Source: Salinibacterium sp. M195 (GTDB lineage: Bacteria > Actinomycetota > Actinomycetes > Actinomycetales > Microbacteriaceae). From it: 64,000 nt of DNA. Below, piece by piece: positions 17,100-26,218 of this stretch (the first letter of the stretch is position 1; each line of letters begins with the position of its first letter). The stretch covers positions 2,542,001-2,606,000 of the forward strand of contig NZ_CP040814.1 of the NCBI RefSeq assembly GCF_019443965.1. The letters are read 5' to 3'. The position numbers and the translations under genes were made by a program. The notes under the pieces are model-generated. The model saw only the letters and a list, made by a program, of their open reading frames with translations, did no database searches and was not told the origin of the DNA.

Positions 17100-18353
17100 T
17101 CAATGCACGAGAGTTATCGGCCGCGTCGTTGTGTCGGTTGTCGCGAGTGACACGTCAGAAGGCGCGAATCTGAAGTGAATGGCGAGCAAAGCCAAAGTGA
17201 GCACTCCGAAAGCAACGAGCAACAGCAGCCAGCCGATGGGATTGTCACCAAGGACCAACCCAACGAAGGGTGTCGCGAGAGCGCCCATGCCGAATTGGAT
17301 TGCACCCAAGAGTGCGGCGCGACTGCCCAAATTACTGTCGCCGCTCGACATCGCGATAGTCATGATTGACGGCTCTGCGGCGCCCAAACCAAATTCCAAT
17401 AGTGCGACGCCAACGACGATTCCCAGCAGCCCTCCGCCCAGCATCGTGCTCACGAGCGCCACTGCTGCCCCCAGCAGCATGATGACTGCGCCACTCAGCG
17501 ATGAGCGCCGAGCCGACACCTTGTGCGCCAGTACGCTGCTGACCTGCGCGCCCGCAAGTACCGCAATCCCGGAAGCACCAAACACTAGCCCGAACATGGC
17601 GGGGGTTAACCCGTAGATCTCTTGGTAAACAATCGATGCGCCACCGATGTAGGCAAAGAGCATCATGAAACTTGAGCCGATCGCAAGCGCGGGAAGCAAG
17701 AATGCGCGCGTGGTCGCGATCGATGCGTAGCCTCGCATGATCGAACCGAGGTGAAGTTTCGTTCGCGCGTTGTGAGGCAGAGACTCCGGAAGATGACGAA
17801 GCGATACGAAGACGGATGCCACGGCAATGACGCCCATCAGCCAGAACACCGAGCGCCAACCCAGCGTGCTCTCGAGCAGGCCACCTAACACCGGTGCGAT
17901 GATCGGGCCGAGGCCGGCGACGGTCATCAACAGCGCGAATAGTTTTACCGCACCTGGGCCGTGAGTGCGGTCACGAACTGACGAATTGGCGACGACCAGG
18001 GCCAGCGCTCCACCGGCACCTTGCAGTGCGCGAGCTACGAGAAGCACGGTGAAGTCGGGGGCGAGAGCCGCGAGTGCCGACCCGGCAATGAAAAGAACGA
18101 GACCAGTGATGAGCGGGCGACGACGGCCTACGGCATCCGTAATCGGGCCGACGAATAGTTGCGCGAGTCCCAGCACGAGGAGGTAGATGGAGATCATTAA
18201 TTGCGTGCTGGTCGAGCTAATGCCTAATTCTCGCCCGATTTCGGGAAGCGATGGGAGAAACATGTCGATAGAAAAGGGCCCGAGGCTTGCGAGGAGGCCG
18301 AGCCCGAGGACGAAGCCTAACGGCGGGGCGACAGACTTGAGTGATGTTGTCAT
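17100..18353 (-). CDS. Bcr/CflA family multidrug MFS exporter
   Basis: A 417-residue drug:H+ antiporter of the Bcr/CflA subfamily (DHA1). It begins with LGPFSIDMFLPSLPEIGRELG (the subfamily's first-helix motif with Asp and Pro residues) and has motif A as GPITDAVGRRRPL. About 12 helices are seen. The gene is divergent from a TetR regulator at 18508 with a 154-base shared region holding a TTGTACAA palindrome, the usual arrangement for a drug-responsive pair. The substrate is unknown. Confidence 0.88.
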   Translation of the reverse strand: MTTSLKSVAPPLGFVLGLGLLASLGPFSIDMFLPSLPEIGRELGISSTSTQLMISIYLLVLGLAQLFVGPITDAVGRRRPLITGLVLFIAGSALAALAPDFTVLLVARALQGAGGALALVVANSSVRDRTHGPGAVKLFALLMTVAGLGPIIAPVLGGLLESTLGWRSVFWLMGVIAVASVFVSLRHLPESLPHNARTKLHLGSIMRGYASIATTRAFLLPALAIGSSFMMLFAYIGGASIVYQEIYGLTPAMFGLVFGASGIAVLAGAQVSSVLAHKVSARRSSLSGAVIMLLGAAVALVSTMLGGGLLGIVVGVALLEFGLGAAEPSIMTIAMSSGDSNLGSRAALLGAIQFGMGALATPFVGLVLGDNPIGWLLLLVAFGVLTLALLAIHFRFAPSDVSLATTDTTTRPITLVH

Positions 18354-18443
18354 GATGGTCCTTGACAGCTAGCGCGGGGGTGAGCGAAATGCCCCCAAAT
18401 TCTCAAAGTGATACTGGCGTACAGCTTATGAGAACTAATACAG

Positions 18444-18451
18444 TTGTACAA
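18444..18451. promoter_or_regulatory. possible TetR operator between exporter and regulator
   Basis: TTGTACAA is an 8-bp perfect palindrome in the divergent promoter region. Around it the sequence is AT-rich and has further TACA/TGTA words (for example GTACAGC at 18420-18426). TetR-type regulators usually bind palindromes in this location. No test of binding is possible here. Confidence 0.4.
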
Positions 18452-18507
18452 GTTATTTGGTAGATTAGGTCACGCTACTCACAAAGAATCACCTACAAGG
18501 AGAGTCA

Positions 18508-19131
18508 ATGAGCGACGACGGAACGCGCGACGTCAAGCAAGAACGAAGTCTCGAACGACGCAACGCAATCCTTCAGGCCGCCGCAGACCTCTTCACGACA
18601 GATCGAATCAGTGCCGTCACCCACCGGCGCGTAGCCACCGAAGCAGGAGTGCCCCTTGGTGCAATTCGGTACTACTTCTCCACTCGCGAAGAACTGCTCA
18701 TCGCCACCGTGAACCTCGTCGAAGAGCGCCGACACCACGACGCACTCGAAGCTCTCACAGACGCGTCACCAACTGCCACTACCCGTCACTGCGCCACGCT
18801 GCTGCTGCGCGCGTACATCGGGCAACCACACGATGGAACCGCCATCTACGACGACTACTTGGCCGCATCCGTCGGATGGCTCGCTGATGCCACGCGCGAA
18901 AGCCACGCCCTAGCCACTCAATTATTCAATCACTGGCCGGCAATTGAAGCCGACCTCAGTGCCATCCTCAAGCGCAGCGAGCTCTCAGCCCCGGTGAACC
19001 TGATCACTCACGTGATTGACGGAGCAATCCTCGTGGGATTCGCGTGGGAGCGCGGAGAACTCGTGGAACGGGTAACAGACGCGATTACCGAACAACTCAC
19101 GTTTGCGCGAGCCCGTGACGCTCGCGAATAG
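18508..19131 (+). CDS. TetR family transcriptional regulator
   Basis: A 207-residue TetR protein. The N-terminal HTH covers about residues 18-62: RRNAILQAAADLF, then ISAVTHRRVATEAGVPLGAIRYYF, with the typical YYF turn after the recognition helix. The remaining all-helical domain binds a ligand, unknown here. AAGGAGAG stands before the ATG. Divergent from the Bcr/CflA exporter, so it most likely represses that gene and itself until the exported drug binds. Confidence 0.9.
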   Translation: MSDDGTRDVKQERSLERRNAILQAAADLFTTDRISAVTHRRVATEAGVPLGAIRYYFSTREELLIATVNLVEERRHHDALEALTDASPTATTRHCATLLLRAYIGQPHDGTAIYDDYLAASVGWLADATRESHALATQLFNHWPAIEADLSAILKRSELSAPVNLITHVIDGAILVGFAWERGELVERVTDAITEQLTFARARDARE

Positions 19132-19153
19132 AGCCCGTTCGGCGGTCGCATAG

Positions 19154-20200
19154 CTACTGCTCAGAGTGAAAGCGGTAGCCGAGCTGCCAGCGAGCGCTGT
19201 CGATCGTGTCCAAGATCGCGATCGTCTCGTCGAGAGAATGCACCGGCGACTCGGTGACACCCTGCGCAATAAAACTTGCGAGGGCCGTGGCCTGATAGCT
19301 GAGACCATGGTGCGCGACGATGCCGGTCTCATCAGCCCAATGAATTGACTCGCCGTTGAAGCCAGGCTTCGACAGCGTCAGTGACGTGGGCGTGAAGAAT
19401 CCGTTGCCCACCTCGAGCAGTGCTTCGGTACCGGCAATGGATGCCCTGATGGGAGTACGCGCGAGCAACGTGGTGTTGATCTGGGCTTGAGCCGCGCTGG
19501 CGTAGCTCAGAGTGACGAGGGATTGGGCATCCACCCCTGTGTGAAGAAGCGAACCAACATTGTGCACGGCAGTAGGTGCGCCCAGAATCTGTGATGCGAA
19601 CGCGATCGGGTAGATGCCGAGGTCGAGCAGGGCTCCTCCCCCGCTGTCGAGGGAACGCACGCGGTGCCCCTCGGGCAAGTTCTGTCCGTGATCGGCGGTG
19701 ACGAGGCTGATGTCTCCGAAAGTTCCATCAGCGATTAGCTGGGTCATGATCGAGGTTTGCGGCAGGTAGCGAGTCCACATCGCTTCCATCGCGAACACTC
19801 CGGCGGCCCGGGCTGCGGCCACAATCTCGCGCGCTTCGGCACCGGTCATGGCGAACGGCTTCTCCACCAGAATGTGCTTGCCCGCGGCGATCGACTGCAC
19901 CGCTAGATCGCGGTGAACGTGCTGCTGCGCGGCGATGTAGATCACGTCGACGTCGGGGTTGGCCAGCAGCTCGGCATAGTCGCCGTAGGCCTTCTCGATG
20001 CCCCAGGTGTTCGCAAAGTCTTGGGCACGGTCGAGGCTGCGGGATGCCACGGCCACGAGCTTCTGCTCAGTGTGCGCTTGCACCGCCTCTGCGAACGTCG
20101 CGGCGATTCCACCGGGAGCCATGATGCCCCAGCGCAGCGCTGGAACGGAGTCTGCTGCAGGAATGATCGGGGCCGGGAACGTGGTGGGGAACACAAGCAT
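19154..20200 (-). CDS. Gfo/Idh/MocA family oxidoreductase
   Basis: A 348-residue NAD(P)-dependent sugar or polyol dehydrogenase-like protein. The Rossmann start is LRWGIMAPGGIAATFAEAV, and the family motif EKPFAMTGAEAREIV (near residues 115-130) supplies the catalytic Lys. The C-terminal alpha/beta domain has GIYPIAFASQILG. It starts 220 bases away from the plus-strand repeat-protein gene. Its first 47 codons and about 50 bases of its leader exist as a second, truncated copy at 22241-22381. The substrate is unknown. Confidence 0.9.
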   Translation of the reverse strand: MLVFPTTFPAPIIPAADSVPALRWGIMAPGGIAATFAEAVQAHTEQKLVAVASRSLDRAQDFANTWGIEKAYGDYAELLANPDVDVIYIAAQQHVHRDLAVQSIAAGKHILVEKPFAMTGAEAREIVAAARAAGVFAMEAMWTRYLPQTSIMTQLIADGTFGDISLVTADHGQNLPEGHRVRSLDSGGGALLDLGIYPIAFASQILGAPTAVHNVGSLLHTGVDAQSLVTLSYASAAQAQINTTLLARTPIRASIAGTEALLEVGNGFFTPTSLTLSKPGFNGESIHWADETGIVAHHGLSYQATALASFIAQGVTESPVHSLDETIAILDTIDSARWQLGYRFHSEQ

Positions 20201-20419
20201 CCTTCTCGTTGGGGAGGACTGCGGCGGCGCAGGCCTCGACCAGTCTAGGACTCGAACAGGGGTTGGCCCATGCGCGCAGTTGGCCTCCGAAGTGGGCGCC
20301 CAGAAGAGCGATCTCCGCCTAAACGGCCCGCGGCTGGAACCGCGCCTGATAGCGTCAGCCTTTCGTGCTTGGGATTACATCTCGTGCAGCTCCTCGACCC
20401 AACCAACCGGAGAACTACC

Positions 20420-22177
20420 TTGATTCCTCGCCCCAAAATCCTGCCTAGCGTTACCGCTGTCGCCCTGGCGCTTGCCTTGACTGTCGCGGGCGCACTTCCG
20501 GCGACCGCCGTCACGCTCCGCGCCACCAGTTGGGGCGGCCTGTCGAACGCGTTGGCGCAACTTATGGACGGCGACACCGTCATCCTCGGCGCCGATATCG
20601 TTGCCCCGACAGCCGGGTCACTAGCGGTCGAAGCGGGAGAATCGATCACGCTTGATCTCAACGGGCATGACCTCACCATCAGTGGCGTATCTGACTCGTT
20701 CGCGGCGATCGAGGTTCCCAGCACCTCCACGCTCACCATCGTTGCCACCGGCGGCGGAACGCTCACAGTAACCGGAGGCCGGTACAGTGCGGGCATCGGC
20801 GGCAATGAAGGCAACGCTGGCGGCTCCGTCATCGTTGACAGTGGCACCATCACCGCAACCGGCGGCAGTTACGGTGCAGGCATCGGCGGCGGCCAGGAAG
20901 GCGACGGCGGCACCGTCATCGTTAACAGCGGCACAATCCTCGCAACCGGCGGCTACCACGGCGCAGGCATCGGCGGCGGAGAAAAAGGCGACGGCGGCAC
21001 CACCACCAACAGCGGCACCATCACCGCAACGGGAGGCAGCAGAAGCGCAGGCATCGGCGGCGGCCTTAACGGCAACGGCGGCACCACCTCTCAGAGCGGC
21101 GGCACCATCAGCGCGATCGGAGGCTTCGCGGCCGCAGGCATCGGCGGAGGCGACGGCGGCGACGGCGACGGCGACGGCGGCGACGGCGGCGGCGACGGCG
21201 GCACCACGACCGTTAGCGGTGGCACGCTCGACGCAACCGGAGGCAGCGCCGGCGCGGGCATCGGCGGCGGCAATAAGGGCAACGGCGGCACCACCAGCAA
21301 CAGCGGCACCATCACCGCAACCGCAGGCTACGGCGCCGCGGGAATCGGCGGCGGCCTTGATGGCGACGGCGGCACCACCATCCTCACCGGAGGCACCACC
21401 ACTGCTACCGGCGACAGCTCAGGCGCAGGCATCGGCGGCGGCCAGGGCAGCTCCTCCTCTGGAGTGCTCGACATTCACGGCATCGGCGCACCAGGGGCAG
21501 CTGCTAATGGTGGAGACCCGAACGGTGCCCCCATCACCAATTCCACGACTCCGGCAGGGATCGGCTATACGGCCGCTACCGCCACTGTTGGCTCCGGCGG
21601 TCAGATCAGTGTCGAATTCGTGCGCATCGCGACCTTTGACGCGGCCGGCGGAACGGCAACCGACACCGCGTTTGTTGCCATCGGCGACACCCTCACCGCA
21701 CCCGCCGACCCCACCCGCACCGGCTACGCCTTCGCCGGCTGGACAGTCAGCGGCGCCGCCTACGACTTCACCACCCCGGTGACCACGCCGCTGACGCTGA
21801 CCGCGACGTGGACAGAAGTGCCCGCCAGCTACATCATTAGCTTCGATGCCGCTGACGGAACAACAACAGCAGACGTGTCAGTCTCCGATGGCGACACCCT
21901 TAGCGCACCCACCGACCCCACCCGCACCGGCTACACCTTCGCCGGCTGGATGGTCAGCGGCGCCGCCTACGACTTCACCACCCCGGTGACCACGCCGCTG
22001 ACGCTGACCGCTACGTGGACAGAGGTGCCCGCGACCGGTGGCACCCCCACCGCTGACGTCACGCTCGCTGCTACAGGTTTTGCGTTAGCGCCCCACCTCT
22101 CCGTGGGTGCAACATTGCTCGTGGCCGGCCTCGCCCTCCTCGTACTTCGCCGACGCGTCGCTGCCCGGCAGCGATAG
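20420..22177 (+). CDS. Gly-rich repeat surface protein with InlB-type repeats and LAxTG anchor
   Basis: About 585 residues. A signal peptide (KILPSVTAVALALALTVAGALPATA) is followed by a beta-rich N-domain, eight units of the form AGIGGGxxGxGG-TTT-x-GGTITATGG (about 25-30 residues each), two Listeria-Bacteroides (InlB/Flg_new) repeats with PTRTGYxFAGW, and a C-terminal LAATG + hydrophobic helix + RRRVAARQR, the layout of a sortase substrate. LAxTG is the class E sortase signal. I choose the TTG at 20420, with GGAG 7 bases before it, because it places the signal peptide at the N-terminus; the ATG at 20270 would add 50 unlike residues. Likely an exposed adhesin or polysaccharide-binding protein; the ligand is unknown. 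Paralogue of the gene at 22656. Confidence 0.82.
   Translation: MIPRPKILPSVTAVALALALTVAGALPATAVTLRATSWGGLSNALAQLMDGDTVILGADIVAPTAGSLAVEAGESITLDLNGHDLTISGVSDSFAAIEVPSTSTLTIVATGGGTLTVTGGRYSAGIGGNEGNAGGSVIVDSGTITATGGSYGAGIGGGQEGDGGTVIVNSGTILATGGYHGAGIGGGEKGDGGTTTNSGTITATGGSRSAGIGGGLNGNGGTTSQSGGTISAIGGFAAAGIGGGDGGDGDGDGGDGGGDGGTTTVSGGTLDATGGSAGAGIGGGNKGNGGTTSNSGTITATAGYGAAGIGGGLDGDGGTTILTGGTTTATGDSSGAGIGGGQGSSSSGVLDIHGIGAPGAAANGGDPNGAPITNSTTPAGIGYTAATATVGSGGQISVEFVRIATFDAAGGTATDTAFVAIGDTLTAPADPTRTGYAFAGWTVSGAAYDFTTPVTTPLTLTATWTEVPASYIISFDAADGTTTADVSVSDGDTLSAPTDPTRTGYTFAGWMVSGAAYDFTTPVTTPLTLTATWTEVPATGGTPTADVTLAATGFALAPHLSVGATLLVAGLALLVLRRRVAARQR
21711..22010 (+). repeat. two near-identical InlB-repeat-coding segments
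   Basis: About 93 bases beginning with CCACCCGCACCGGCTAC at 21711 recur at 21918, 207 bases (69 codons) later, with only a few changes. They encode the FAGW-containing repeat of the surface protein. The similarity at DNA level points to a recent internal duplication or gene conversion. Confidence 0.75.
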
Positions 22178-22240
22178 CACGAAGCGAGATCCCGCACTGT
22201 CGCTGGCCGCGCTCGCTTATCTGTGTGCGGGAACCTCGTC

Positions 22241-22381
22241 CTTCTGCTCAATGTGCGCGTGCAGGGCCTCGGCGAACGTCGTGACGATTCCACCGGGCGC
22301 CACAATGCCCCAGAGCAGTGCCGGAGCGGAGTCTGCTGCAGGAACGATCGGGGCCGGGAACGTGGCAGGAAGCACAAGCAT
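22241..22381 (-). pseudogene. truncated copy of the Gfo/Idh/MocA oxidoreductase start
   Basis: Reading on the minus strand from 22381, 47 residues align without gaps to the first 47 residues of the oxidoreductase at 19154-20200; I count 36 identical. After that the frame runs into eight unrelated residues and a stop. The homology also continues upstream into the non-coding leader (22382-22431 against 20201-20250). It is the leftover end of a duplicated block that also carried the adjacent repeat-protein gene. It cannot give a functional enzyme. Confidence 0.88.
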
Positions 22382-22431
22382 CCTTCTCGTCGGGGAGGAC
22401 TGCGGCGGCGCAGGCCTCAACCCGGCTAGGA

Positions 22432-22655
22432 CGCTGGAAGGCGGGGCGATCGCCTACTTTGCTAGACCACTTGGGTTGCTAGCCATTGGCTACTGGCCAG
22501 TACCTCACCAGCACTTTCTAATGCGGCGCGGGATGTCGGCGACGAGCCAGAAAAGTAAGCCTTCGTGCACGCTCACAATTGACCATCGGCCTGCTATCTT
22601 CTAAATGACCACTGCGGAATGAAGGATGTTCCGAACGACTTCCCGAGGATCATTC
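22432..22655. other. leader of the second repeat-protein gene
   Basis: No gene is seen in these 224 bases. The duplicated stretch ends near 22431 and the rest is unlike the region before the first repeat gene. TTGACCATCGGCC... at about 22579 offers a -35-like TTGACC; the -10 is not clear. The region 22178-22240 before the remnant is also empty. Confidence 0.3.
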
Positions 22656-24314
22656 ATGCTCGCACGACCATCCATAAAGACCGCTGCGCTCGCTACCGCG
22701 CTGGCCCTCCCCTTGGCGCTCGCCGTCTCGGTCCCTGCGGCCGCTGCCACCGTCACCGTCAGCAACTGGAATGACCTCAAGGCTGCATTCGCCGTCGACG
22801 GCGACACCATCCTGCTCGGTGCCCATATCAGCGTTGACAACGGAGACTCGCTTGCGGTCGACGCGGGGGAAGCAATCACCCTCGACCTGAACGGCCACGC
22901 GCTGAGCATCACCAACGTCAACAATTCCTTCCCCGCGATCGGTGTACCAAGCACCTCGACATTCACTGTCAACGCCACCGACGGCGGAGCCCTCATCGCA
23001 TCTGGCGGCAATGCGTCAGCCGGCATCGGCGGCGGCCTTTTCGCCGCCGGCGGCACCACCACCATCACCGGCGGCACCACCACCGCAACCGGCGGCGAGT
23101 ACGGTGCAGGCATCGGCGGCGGCTATCAGGGCGACGGCGGCACCACCACCATCACCGGCGGCACCATCACCGCAACCGGCGGCGTCAGCGGTGCAGGCAT
23201 CGGCGGCGGCTACTACGCCGCTGGCGGCACCACCACCATCAACGGCGGCACCGCAACCGCAACCGGAGGCGAGAGCGGTGCAGGCATCGGCGGCGGCTAC
23301 TACGCCGCTGGCGGCACCACCACCATCAACGGCGGCACCGCAACCGCAACCGGAGGCGAGTACGGTGCAGGCATCGGCGGGGGTTACAACCGCGCCGGTG
23401 GAACCACCACCATCAACGGCGGTACCACCACCGCAACCGGCGGCGTCAGCGGTGCAGGCATCGGCGGCGGCTTCCTCGGTGTCGGCGGAACCACCACGGT
23501 CAACGGCGGCACCATCACCGCAAACGGCGGCAGCGCCAGCGCCGGCATCGGCGGCGGCGACGGTGACCCCGGTGATGGTGGCGGCGGCAGCGACGGCGGT
23601 GGCGGCGGCAGCGACGGCGGCATCACCACCATTAACGGCGGCACCATCACCGCAACCGGCGGCGTCAGCGGTGCAGGCATCGGCGGCGGTAATTTGAGCG
23701 CCAGCGGCGGCTTCACCACCATCACCGGCGGCACTACTACCGCAACCGGAGGCGCCTCCGCCGCCGGTATCGGCGGCGGCGGAGGTGGCGGCGGAAACTC
23801 TGGCGCCCTAGATATTCACGGCATCCCGAACGCTGGTGCCGCAGTCGATGGTGGAGGCCCGAAGGCATCCCTGATCACCAACACGGTCACCCCGACCGGG
23901 ATCGGCTATTCGGCCGCCGCTTCCCTAGTCGGCGAAGGCGGAAAGATCATCGTCGGGTTCAATTACCTCGTCAGCTTCGACGCTGCCGGCGGTACGGGCA
24001 CCCCCACTGCAACTATCGTCGCTGGCGACACGATCACCGCCCCCACCAGCCCCACCCGAGATGGGTACGAGTTTGCGGGGTGGTCAGTGAACGGCTCCAT
24101 CTACAACTTCACCACCCCCGTGACCGAACCGATCACTCTGACCGCAATGTGGAACGCCGTAGTCGCGACTCCGGGAGAGCCCACGGTGGTTGCGGCATCC
24201 GCAGAACTCGCGCGCACCGGAATCGATCCGACACCCGGCCTTGGCGTCGCCGCGCTATTGCTTCTGGCCGGCTTCGCTCTCATCGGACTCCGTAGGCGCG
24301 TCAGCGCCCGCTAG
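22656..24314 (+). CDS. Gly-rich repeat surface protein, second copy, with LAxTG anchor
   Basis: About 552 residues, paralogue of the gene at 20420. Signal peptide LATALALPLALAVSVPAAAA, N-domain with LDLNGHALSITNVNNSFPAI (aligns to LDLNGHDLTISGVSDSFAAI in the first copy), nine AGIGGG units, a Gly/Ser/Asp-rich spacer (DGGGGGSDGG), one InlB-type repeat (PTRDGYEFAGW) and a C-terminal LARTG, hydrophobic helix and RRRVSAR tail. I start at the ATG at 22656 with GAGGA 8 bases before it, not at 22626. The repeat units are nearly identical at DNA level in places, so the number of units may vary between strains. Surface adhesin is an inference from layout. Confidence 0.84.
   Translation: MLARPSIKTAALATALALPLALAVSVPAAAATVTVSNWNDLKAAFAVDGDTILLGAHISVDNGDSLAVDAGEAITLDLNGHALSITNVNNSFPAIGVPSTSTFTVNATDGGALIASGGNASAGIGGGLFAAGGTTTITGGTTTATGGEYGAGIGGGYQGDGGTTTITGGTITATGGVSGAGIGGGYYAAGGTTTINGGTATATGGESGAGIGGGYYAAGGTTTINGGTATATGGEYGAGIGGGYNRAGGTTTINGGTTTATGGVSGAGIGGGFLGVGGTTTVNGGTITANGGSASAGIGGGDGDPGDGGGGSDGGGGGSDGGITTINGGTITATGGVSGAGIGGGNLSASGGFTTITGGTTTATGGASAAGIGGGGGGGGNSGALDIHGIPNAGAAVDGGGPKASLITNTVTPTGIGYSAAASLVGEGGKIIVGFNYLVSFDAAGGTGTPTATIVAGDTITAPTSPTRDGYEFAGWSVNGSIYNFTTPVTEPITLTAMWNAVVATPGEPTVVAASAELARTGIDPTPGLGVAALLLLAGFALIGLRRRVSAR
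23191..23364 (+). repeat. two tandem 87-bp units differing at two bases
   Basis: The stretch 23191-23277 recurs as 23278-23364 with 85 of 87 bases the same; the difference changes a Ser codon to Tyr at the unit end. Each unit codes for 29 residues of the AGIGGG repeat. The neighbours on both sides are more diverged copies with the same period. This indicates a recent slip or unequal crossover. Confidence 0.9.
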
Positions 24315-24457
24315 GGATAACGAGCGTGCGGAGGGGCCGACCATGAGCATCTCCGCACGACACCCTTCACGGCACCTGCGCGCCACAATGTCTGTAATCG
24401 CGAGGCTGTGCGCAACAAAAGTTAGCGAACTGGCCCGGCACCCGGCATGCTTAAGCA

Positions 24458-26218
24458 GTGACCGACAACAGTGCGCCCGCGATCCTCTCGCTTGAGCGCC
24501 TGCGGGCGTCTCTTGCGGATGCTGGATTGACCCTCGATCTCGACGGTGTTGTAACGCAGCGCGAAGCTGCCGCAGCGGCCGTCCGCCAGATTGACGACTA
24601 CATCCGGCCCCGCTTGGCTGATCTCGATGCACCGCTGCTGGCGGTGGTGGGTGGTTCCACTGGCTCGGGTAAGTCGACAATTGTGAATGCGCTTCTGGGC
24701 GTTGCGACGACTCGGGCCGGCGTCATCCGCCCCACGACACGTCAGCCAATTCTCGTGCACGCTCCCGTGGATGCGGGATGGTTCGCGAGCGACCGCATCC
24801 TTCCCGGGTTGGCGCGCGTGCGCGGCCACATCAGCGCTCCTGGAACACCCGCCTCGAGCGCCGGAGATGCGCCCGAAGAGTCACGCATCGGCGAACTCAT
24901 GCTGCTCGAACACGAGAGTGTTCCCCGTTCGCTCGCGATCATCGACGCTCCGGATATCGACTCGGTGGCCGACGAAAATCGCGCCCTCGCCACACAACTT
25001 CTCGCGGCCGCCGACCTGTGGCTGTTCGTCACGACTGCCAACCGCTACGCCGACGCCGTGCCGTGGCGCCTTCTCGAAAGCGCCGCCGCCCGGTCAATTA
25101 CCGTCGGTATCGTGCTCAACCGAGTGCCACCCGGCGCCGTTGACGAAGTGCTCCCCGACCTGCGCGACATGCTCGCTGAGCGGGGCCTCCCTGACGCGCC
25201 CGTGTTCACTATCGACGAGCAGCAACTCGACGAGCTCGGAATGCTCCCCGCCAGCACCGTCGACGGCCCGCGCGCCTGGCTCGAAGGAATTGCCAGCGAC
25301 CGCGAAGCCCGCGCCCGCATCGCCGCCCGCACCCTGAGCGGCGCGATCAGCGACCTTGACCGACATGTGAGCCTCATTGCGGATGCTCGGCAGCAGCAGA
25401 TTGACTGGCTCGACTCTGCGCACGCGGCCACCACTGCGCACTACGAGACCGCGATCAAAGCCGTCGACGAAGCCACACAGAACGGCGCACTGATGCGCGG
25501 TGAGGTTCTGGCACGGTGGCAAGATTTCGTGGGAACCTCCGACTTCTTTCGCAAAGTTGATTCGTGGTTTTCGCGTACCCGCGACAAGGCAACAGCGTGG
25601 CTCACCGGCAAGCCGAGCCCCGTAGTCGAGGTAGAAACCCAGATCGAGACCGGTTTGCAGGCTGTCATCGTTGACCAGGCCGGGCGGGCGGCCGCAGCTG
25701 CCTGGGCCGACCTCGAGCGCAGTACTCCTGGCCGCTCAATCGCGGAGCAGCATCCCTCGCTTTCGAGAGAAAGCCCTGAACTGCTGCAGGCGACGACGGC
25801 CATGATTCGTGAGTGGCAGGGCGCGCTGATGCAGCTCATCCACGACAATGCCGGCAATAAGCGCATCCGGGCCCGAGTGCTTTCGCTCGGACTCAACGTC
25901 GTCACTGTGGCCCTCATGATTGTGGTGTTTGCCTCGACCGGTGGCCTTACCGGTGGCGAAATTGCGATCGCCGGCGGGTCTGCTGTGCTCGGCCAAAAGC
26001 TGTTGGAGACCGTCTTTGGCGAGGATGCCGTGCGTCACCTTGCCAGCGAAGCGCGCCTCGATCTGCAAGAGCGGGTGCGCACGCTTTTCGATGCCGAAGT
26101 TGCGCGACTCGACCTGGCAATGGAGCCATTACGGTTCGGAGCAAACCCCGAATCACTACGACGCGAATCGCAAGTGCTGATCGCCGATGTAGCTCGCGCG
26201 GCAGGGACTAACTCGTGA
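24458..26218 (+). CDS. large GTPase, first of a pair (dynamin/YfjP-like)
   Basis: A 586-residue P-loop GTPase with GTG start. Walker A GGSTGSGKST at residues 65-74, G3 region IIDAPDIDSV, and a G4-like LNRVPPG in place of NKxD. Helical regions follow, and one long hydrophobic stretch (LNVVTVALMIVVFASTGGLTGG, around 490) may insert in the membrane. Layout is like bacterial dynamin-related proteins or YfjP-like GTPases, which are usually arranged in pairs. Its stop overlaps the next gene's start (GTGA at 26215-26218). The function is unknown; membrane remodelling or stress response is possible but not shown. Confidence 0.75.
   Translation: MTDNSAPAILSLERLRASLADAGLTLDLDGVVTQREAAAAAVRQIDDYIRPRLADLDAPLLAVVGGSTGSGKSTIVNALLGVATTRAGVIRPTTRQPILVHAPVDAGWFASDRILPGLARVRGHISAPGTPASSAGDAPEESRIGELMLLEHESVPRSLAIIDAPDIDSVADENRALATQLLAAADLWLFVTTANRYADAVPWRLLESAAARSITVGIVLNRVPPGAVDEVLPDLRDMLAERGLPDAPVFTIDEQQLDELGMLPASTVDGPRAWLEGIASDREARARIAARTLSGAISDLDRHVSLIADARQQQIDWLDSAHAATTAHYETAIKAVDEATQNGALMRGEVLARWQDFVGTSDFFRKVDSWFSRTRDKATAWLTGKPSPVVEVETQIETGLQAVIVDQAGRAAAAAWADLERSTPGRSIAEQHPSLSRESPELLQATTAMIREWQGALMQLIHDNAGNKRIRARVLSLGLNVVTVALMIVVFASTGGLTGGEIAIAGGSAVLGQKLLETVFGEDAVRHLASEARLDLQERVRTLFDAEVARLDLAMEPLRFGANPESLRRESQVLIADVARAAGTNS

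Noticed and set aside
20787..23734. Long Ala/Pro-rich reading frames on both strands in the repeat-protein region.
   Set aside because: They are shadows of the GGC/ACC-rich repeat codons of the two surface proteins; they have no start signals and no family features, while the plus-strand frames have signal peptides and anchors.
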